Assembly (NCBI GenBank): GCA_009928265.1
Contig: RFPR01000066.1
Span: 1-10,731, forward strand
DNA length: 10,731 nucleotides
From: Pseudomonadota bacterium
GTDB lineage: Bacteria; Verrucomicrobiota; Verrucomicrobiia; Chthoniobacterales; UBA6821
Direction: 5' to 3'
Shown: one piece after another, positions 6,475 to 10,731 of the stretch
Position numbering within the stretch: position 1 is the first letter of the stretch
How the letters are laid out: each line of letters starts with the position of its first letter
Notes under the pieces: model-generated
Told to the model about the DNA's origin: nothing
Seen by the model: only the letters and a program-made list of their open reading frames with translations
The model's database searches: none
Translations under genes and position numbers: made by a program

Positions 6475-8478
6475 GTGAGCATCTCCTCCGAACAGGATCC
6501 ATCCGTACTGCATATCCCCGCCGTTCTTCTCGAGGGGATCGTGAAGCGGTATCCAGTCGGCGATTCCGAGATCGAGGTATTGCACGGGATATCGCTTCGG
6601 GTGGAGCAGGGTGAATTTGTGGCGATCGTTGGCCCATCCGGATCCGGAAAAACTTCGCTGATGAACATCCTAGGCCTTATGGATACGCCGTCCGCAGGCC
6701 TTTTCGAGCTCAATGGGAAGAACGTTTCCGGGCTGACCCCAGACCAGCGTGCCGAGGCAAGGGGAAGGATTTTCGGATTTATCTTCCAGCGCTACAACCT
6801 TTTGACATTGCAGACGGCCGTAGAGAACGTGGAGTTACCGGCATCCTATATCGGGATGCCCCCGGAAGAACGCCGCACGCGATCACTCATGCTTTTGGGA
6901 GAGCTTGGACTCGCGCACAGGATAGACAATCGACCCAACCAACTTTCCGGAGGGGAGCAGCAGCGGGTGGCCGTCGCCCGTGCCTTGATGAACGGCGGAG
7001 GGATCATTCTCGCAGACGAACCGACGGGCGCCTTGGATACCTCTCGCGGCCGCGAGCTCATGGAGCGGATTCATGAACTGCACCGAGACGGTCACACCGT
7101 CATCCTCATCACCCATGATCCCGCGATCGCGGAGGAGGCCGGTCGTGTCATCCGCATCGTGGACGGTTCGATCCTTTCGGACATGCCCGGCAAGGGTCGC
7201 TCTACCGCACTTTCTGCCCGGCATGAAACAGCCGGGGCACTTCCGCAAAAACTGGTCCTGCCTTCACTGGCGACAAGAAACAGGCTCGTTCTGCTCTCCG
7301 ATCTCATGGAGGCGTTGCGAATGGCATCTCATTCCATCAGGTCGAATGTCTTCAGAAGCTTTCTGACAATGCTGGGAGTCATCATTGGCGTTGCTTCCGT
7401 GGTGACGATGCTTGCTGTTGGGGAGGGCGCGCAACGGGGCATGATGCAATCCCTCACCCGCATGGGAACCAACATGCTCCGGATAGAACCGGCGGGAAGA
7501 TTCACCCTGCAGGGCGGATTCCTGAGTATTCAGGACGTGGCTGCCATCAGCGACCTTGCCCATATTCGTGAAATCGTTCCCCGCGTCTGGTCAACTCAGG
7601 TTCTCCGCTACCGTGACCGCGCCTATTCCTGCAATGTCGGCGCTGTCACCCCCAACTATTCCCAGGCAGAGAACAGGGTCATCGTCCGCGGCGGCTTTTT
7701 CACTGAGCAGGATGACGACCGCAGGTCGCCCGTCGTCGTGCTTGGGATGAAGGCATATCTGGAACTCTTTCCTGACCGGCAGGATCCCATCGGCAAATAC
7801 ATCCTGCTCAACAACGCACCCTTTCTGGTTGTGGGTGTCGTCACTGTCCGAGGAGGAAGCGGCGATGGCCGAGACAGGGAGGATGACATCGCCCTGATCC
7901 CCATTTCCACGGGGCAGGCCCGAATTTACAAAACACCCAAGCTCTCCCAAATCGCCGTTCAGGTCGACGAGTACAAAAACGTCGATGCTGTGGCAGACGA
8001 GATCAGGAGCCGACTGAACAGGCTTCGACAGCAGGAGGATTTCCGTATTTTTAACCAGGCTGCGATGATCGAGGCCACCAAAAGGGCTCAGGAGACCTTC
8101 CGCTTCCTGCTTGGTGCCGTGGCATGCGTTTCACTGGTGGTGGGAGGTGTCGGGGTAATGAACATCATGCTCGTCAATGTGGTCGAGCGGACAAGGGAGA
8201 TCGGTGTCCGTATGGCCTGCGGGGCAAAGAGCCGTGACATCCAACTTCAGTTCCTTGCGGAGGCTGTTCTGATCTGTCTGATGGGAGGACTGATCGGTGT
8301 GTCGGTGGGGATCATCATTTCCAGCGTTTTGGTTGTGGGTGACACCAAGGCCGTCGTGACGCTAGGTCCCGTCGTCATTTCCTTTGGAGCGGCTTTTGTA
8401 ACGGGTGTCCTTTTCGGTTTTTGGCCTGCGCGTCAGGCATCCCGACTTGATCCCGTCGTCGCCCTTAGTTCGGAATAG
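6475..8478 (+). CDS. macB: MacB-like ABC transporter (fused ATPase and permease)
   Basis: The 667-residue protein (E. coli MacB is 648) is an inner-membrane ABC exporter half that uses ATP to drive periplasmic substrates through the adaptor and outer-membrane channel. The N-terminal ATPase shows Walker A GPSGSGKTS at 53-61, Q-loop Q105, signature LSGGEQQR at 157-164, Walker B IILADEP at 177-183 and switch H214. A linker leads to the first membrane helix, about 294-315. A periplasmic MacB core domain runs from about 316 to 544. Three more helices, about 545-567, 594-621 and 630-652, form the FtsX-like domain with the GGVGVMNIMLVNVVERTREI signature (557-576). The chain ends in SRLDPVVALSSE, as in MacB. 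The GTG start is supported by GAGGT nine bases upstream; no ATG nearer the domain would keep the N terminus. The gene lies between adaptor and channel genes, so the pump is complete. Macrolide, peptide, toxin or lipid export are all possible; the sequence does not say. Confidence 0.96.
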   Translation: MSISSEQDPSVLHIPAVLLEGIVKRYPVGDSEIEVLHGISLRVEQGEFVAIVGPSGSGKTSLMNILGLMDTPSAGLFELNGKNVSGLTPDQRAEARGRIFGFIFQRYNLLTLQTAVENVELPASYIGMPPEERRTRSLMLLGELGLAHRIDNRPNQLSGGEQQRVAVARALMNGGGIILADEPTGALDTSRGRELMERIHELHRDGHTVILITHDPAIAEEAGRVIRIVDGSILSDMPGKGRSTALSARHETAGALPQKLVLPSLATRNRLVLLSDLMEALRMASHSIRSNVFRSFLTMLGVIIGVASVVTMLAVGEGAQRGMMQSLTRMGTNMLRIEPAGRFTLQGGFLSIQDVAAISDLAHIREIVPRVWSTQVLRYRDRAYSCNVGAVTPNYSQAENRVIVRGGFFTEQDDDRRSPVVVLGMKAYLELFPDRQDPIGKYILLNNAPFLVVGVVTVRGGSGDGRDREDDIALIPISTGQARIYKTPKLSQIAVQVDEYKNVDAVADEIRSRLNRLRQQEDFRIFNQAAMIEATKRAQETFRFLLGAVACVSLVVGGVGVMNIMLVNVVERTREIGVRMACGAKSRDIQLQFLAEAVLICLMGGLIGVSVGIIISSVLVVGDTKAVVTLGPVVISFGAAFVTGVLFGFWPARQASRLDPVVALSSE

Positions 8479-8484
8479 CTCCAG

Positions 8485-9951
8485 ATGCCATCTGCCATCA
8501 CCAGGAAAAACCCGCTGTCGATCTTTCTGATCGCCATCGTTTTGGGTGGTTGCTCGACCCCTGTCAAAAAGGAACCCTCCTCACCCGTGGTGGTGCCTTC
8601 GAAGTGGAAGGCCTCGTCAATGAAGTCCCCGCTTGCCCCGTCGGGATGGCTCTCCACCTTCCGCGATCCGGCTCTCGACACGGTGGTGCGCGGTGTTCTG
8701 GCAGATAACTACGATCTCAAGGCAGCGGCGGCTCGTCTTCGGTTGGCAGTGGCTCAATCCCGTGTGGTATCGGCCGACCTTTACCCTCAACTTGGTGTGA
8801 GGGCCGGTGCCTCCGTGAATGACACCCCTCTCTACAACGCGCAGTCGGTAAATTACCAGGTCGATCCGGGCAACTGGAACTACACGGTTAACCTTGCCCT
8901 GAGTTGGGAGCTTGATGTCTGGGGGCGTCTGAGATCCCTCTCCCAGGCCTCCAAGGCGGACGCAGCCTCGGCGACGTTCACCTACGAAGGAGCCCGTCTT
9001 TCGCTTGCAGGACAGGCCGCCAAGGGGTGGTTTGCCGTCATCGAGAGCCGAGAACAGGTTCGTATCGCCGAAGAGACTCTGGCGAGTCTCCGCAAGACAA
9101 AAGATCTTGCCCGGGCTCGTTATGACAACGGTGCAGTTTCCTCGTTTGACGTTCATCTCAGCAGTTCCGACGAAACCGCCGCCGAGGCCAACCTAGTGCA
9201 GCGCCGCCAGAATCATGCTGATGCCAAACGTTCTCTCGAGACGCTCCTTGGACGTTACCCTTCTGCGGAATTGGAGGATCACCGTGTTTCTTTTCCTCGT
9301 CTGATCCCGGAGGTTCCGGCCGGATTGCCCTCCGAACTCCTGCTGCGCCGTCCCGACCTTCGTGCCGCCGACTGGAGTCTCTTTGCATCGGATAACCGCC
9401 TTTTCTCGGCATCAACCGAGCGGCTTCCGAGGTTGGCCCTCACCTCCACGGCCGGAACCCCGAGCATCCTGCTGCAGGATATCACCAATGACACAAGCTT
9501 CCTCTATACGGTGGCCGCGAACCTCACGGCGCCGATCTTAGACGGCGGCAGGATCTTGGGGAATATCAAGTCGGCAAAAGCGAGGCGTGACGCCGCCGCG
9601 GCCGTCTATGCCCAGCAAGTTCTCACAGCCTTTCGCGAGGTGGAAAACACCCTTTCCAACGAGACCACGCTGGTCGCCCGTGAACGACTTCAAGAGAAAG
9701 CTCTCGGAGAACTCCGTGAGGCCTACCGGATCGCCACGATTCGGTACAAATCGGGCCAGATCGACATCGTCTCGCTCCTGCAGGCCCAGCGTAGCATGTT
9801 GGTTTCCGAGAGCGTCCTGCTCAGCACACGTCTGGCCAGGCTGAACAACCGGATCGATCTCTTCCTGGCTCTCGGTGAGAGTGTTGGCGAGAGAACCTCC
9901 GCCATGCACTTCCGGGACGAAGCCCGACTCCTTCCCCTTCCCAACACCTAA
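8485..9951 (+). CDS. TolC/NodT-family outer-membrane factor lipoprotein
   Basis: This 488-residue protein is the outer-membrane channel of the tripartite pump. It starts with a lipoprotein signal: basic residues, a hydrophobic run (about 11-20) and the lipobox LGGC with Cys23 as the lipidated residue, as is usual in the NodT branch. Two TolC-like repeats follow, about 60-255 and 285-465. Family marks include WLSTFRDPALD at 55-65, LSWELDVWGRLR at 139-150, LLRRPDLRAAD at 287-296 and APILDGGR at 349-356. The helical segments rich in Ala, Arg and Glu form the periplasmic tunnel, and the intervening strands form a barrel with its trimer partners. It begins six bases after the macB stop, with no clear ribosome site, suggesting translational coupling. 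Length and domain order are normal. Because the lipid anchor would need sorting to the outer membrane, the Lol system must act on it. Confidence 0.95.
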   Translation: MPSAITRKNPLSIFLIAIVLGGCSTPVKKEPSSPVVVPSKWKASSMKSPLAPSGWLSTFRDPALDTVVRGVLADNYDLKAAAARLRLAVAQSRVVSADLYPQLGVRAGASVNDTPLYNAQSVNYQVDPGNWNYTVNLALSWELDVWGRLRSLSQASKADAASATFTYEGARLSLAGQAAKGWFAVIESREQVRIAEETLASLRKTKDLARARYDNGAVSSFDVHLSSSDETAAEANLVQRRQNHADAKRSLETLLGRYPSAELEDHRVSFPRLIPEVPAGLPSELLLRRPDLRAADWSLFASDNRLFSASTERLPRLALTSTAGTPSILLQDITNDTSFLYTVAANLTAPILDGGRILGNIKSAKARRDAAAAVYAQQVLTAFREVENTLSNETTLVARERLQEKALGELREAYRIATIRYKSGQIDIVSLLQAQRSMLVSESVLLSTRLARLNNRIDLFLALGESVGERTSAMHFRDEARLLPLPNT

Positions 9952-9982
9952 AGAGAATCAAGGTGCTGTAGCTTCTTCTCTC
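9951..9982. terminator. Possible bidirectional hairpin between convergent genes
   Basis: AAGAGAA (9951-9957) pairs perfectly with TTCTCTT (9976-9982) around an 18-base loop that can add a further three pairs (AAG 9960-9962 with CTT 9972-9974). It sits between the stop codons of the outer-membrane factor and the methyltransferase, where a shared terminator would be expected. The stem is AT-rich and lacks a proper T-tract, so it is only a candidate. Confidence 0.3.
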
Positions 9983-9986
9983 TTCG

Positions 9987-10544
9987 TCAGAAGGGCAATT
10001 GGAGCGGATCCCTCCGCGAGAGCTCCCATGCGAGCAGTGCCTTCTTGCGATCGAGTCCCCAACGGTAGCCGGTCAGCTTACCCTTTGAGATCACGCGGTG
10101 ACACGGGATCGCAACCGCCAGGTGATTCGCTCCGACAGCCTGCCCCACGGCACGGGCTGCGGTTGGGCGACCGATGGAGCGAGCCACTTCGCCGTAGGTC
10201 ATTGTTGAAGCGTTGCTACTGCGTCGGAGATATTCCCAGACGGTGAGCTGAAACGGAGTTCCAGTAGCTAGAATCGGCACTTGCAGGGGATGATCAAAGA
10301 CAGCCGCCACCATGGAGGATGCCTTCGTGGAATCGGTCAGCGTGATGCCCGGCCATTCGGCGCCTAATTCTTCAAGGACGCTCCCATCGGTTTCAAATCG
10401 CAGGGCCAGAAGATGAGTCCCGTCCGAAACTCCTGCGCATCGTCCGAAGGGGCTTTCATGCCATCCGAGAAGGAGACCCTCCCGCTCCCTGGGGTTTCTT
10501 AAGGAGCGTACCCTGGCGTCGTGGGGTGAGAGCCAGAGATCCAT
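9987..10544 (-). CDS. ogt: Methylated-DNA-protein-cysteine methyltransferase (Ogt/Ada C-terminal type)
   Basis: This 185-residue suicide repair protein takes the alkyl group from O6-alkylguanine (and O4-alkylthymine) in DNA onto its own cysteine. The active-site motif is IPCHRV at 146-151, with C148 the acceptor. The DNA-binding helix-turn-helix TAARAVGQAVGAN at 128-140 contains the arginine finger, R131. The segment GYRWGLDRKKALLAWE at 159-174 ends in the expected glutamate, E174. The stretch TPFQLTVWEYL at 96-106 is the usual entry to the catalytic domain. The N-terminal third is a variable ribonuclease-like fold, as in Ogt and the C-terminal half of Ada. No Ada N-terminal zinc or AraC domain is present, so it should repair DNA but not act as the Ada regulator. 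ATG at 10544 is the first in-frame start after the stop of the upstream SOUL-type gene, 10 bases away, suggesting one transcript. AAGG lies a few bases before it. Confidence 0.95.
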   Translation of the reverse strand: MDLWLSPHDARVRSLRNPREREGLLLGWHESPFGRCAGVSDGTHLLALRFETDGSVLEELGAEWPGITLTDSTKASSMVAAVFDHPLQVPILATGTPFQLTVWEYLRRSSNASTMTYGEVARSIGRPTAARAVGQAVGANHLAVAIPCHRVISKGKLTGYRWGLDRKKALLAWELSRRDPLQLPF

Positions 10545-10554
10545 CGGGATTGCC

Positions 10555-10731
10555 TTATTCTACTTGGTGCAGGCGGATTAGCACCTCGTTCCTTCTCAGG
10601 AACCAGAGAGTCCACGGAGGGTCGTAATAGGCAAAGATCGGCGAACCCTCGGGCTTGAATCCCGCGGAGGCAACCCAGGCGATCAGTTTTTTTGCTGCCG
10701 CCTCGGCAGCAAAAAAACTGATCGCCTGGGT
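10555..10731 (-). CDS. SOUL-family heme-binding protein, C-terminal part only
   Basis: The minus strand reads open from the right edge to a TAA at 10557-10555, giving 58 codons without a start. The last 41 residues fit the conserved C terminus of SOUL/HBP proteins, which bind heme or other tetrapyrroles: a helix ending in KKLIAWVASAGFKPEG, then IFAYYDPPWTLWFLRRNEVL. The PPWT and RRNEV block is the family's hallmark. The N-terminal part lies outside the window. The first seven or so codons at the right edge derive from a perfect fold-back repeat and may not be real gene sequence. The methyltransferase gene follows 10 bases downstream, so the two are probably co-transcribed. The family call is from memory of the motif; function in this organism (heme handling, possibly light or redox related) is unknown. 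Confidence 0.75.
   Translation of the reverse strand, partial: TQAISFFAAEAAAKKLIAWVASAGFKPEGSPIFAYYDPPWTLWFLRRNEVLIRLHQVE
10673..10731. repeat. Perfect fold-back palindrome at the right edge
   Basis: Positions 10673-10700 and 10704-10731 are exact reverse complements, 28 bases each, separated by CCT. The second arm ends on the last base of the window. The natural core may be only the short GCTGCCG-CCT-CGGCAGC hairpin. A flush perfect palindrome at a sequence end is typical of an assembly or amplification artefact in which a strand was copied back on itself. It is not a terminator: no T-tract follows the stem on either strand. Confidence 0.9.

Noticed and set aside
10692..10718. Hairpin flanked by T7 and A7 as a rho-independent terminator
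   Set aside because: On both strands the T-run precedes the stem and the A-run follows it, which is the wrong order, and the structure lies within coding sequence and the likely artefact.

Overview
The window reads as one end of a contig from a Gram-negative bacterium of moderately high GC content. It carries lipid A genes, a lipoprotein-type outer-membrane factor and a periplasmic adaptor. The lpxC-fabZ coding fusion followed directly by lpxA, a gene order also known from Chlamydia, points to the PVC/FCB side of the tree, most likely Verrucomicrobiota. That placement is inference from gene structure, not from a marker gene. No rRNA, tRNA, CRISPR array, insertion sequence or phage gene was seen.

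Layout, left to right. Positions 1-144 hold a short leader with no convincing gene. A 466-residue cytoplasmic protein of unknown function follows on the plus strand (145-1545). Convergent to it is a minus-strand operon, transcribed from about 4403 down to 1597: a LolD/MacB-type ABC ATPase, then LpxC-FabZ, then LpxA. An RluA-type pseudouridine synthase starts divergently at 4402, and its ATG overlaps the ATG of the ABC gene in a shared CATG. Downstream on the plus strand is a tight set encoding a complete tripartite export pump: a MacA-like adaptor (5284-6462), a MacB-like ATPase-permease (6475-8478) and a NodT/TolC-type outer-membrane lipoprotein (8485-9951). Convergent to this, on the minus strand, lie an Ogt/Ada-type O6-methylguanine-DNA methyltransferase (9987-10544) and, upstream of it, the C-terminal end of a SOUL-family heme-binding protein that runs off the right edge.

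Together the genes serve mostly the cell envelope. LpxA and LpxC carry out the first two steps of lipid A synthesis, and FabZ makes acyl-ACP intermediates in the same hydroxyacyl-ACP pool. The ABC ATPase in that operon resembles LolD, but no permease partner is present here. The MacAB-TolC-like set should span both membranes on its own.

I found no clearly new system. The points most worth a second look are the conserved unknown protein, the orphan ABC ATPase in the lipid A operon, the overlapping divergent start codons, and a perfect 28-base fold-back palindrome exactly at the right edge. The palindrome is probably an assembly artefact, so the terminal bases should not be trusted.
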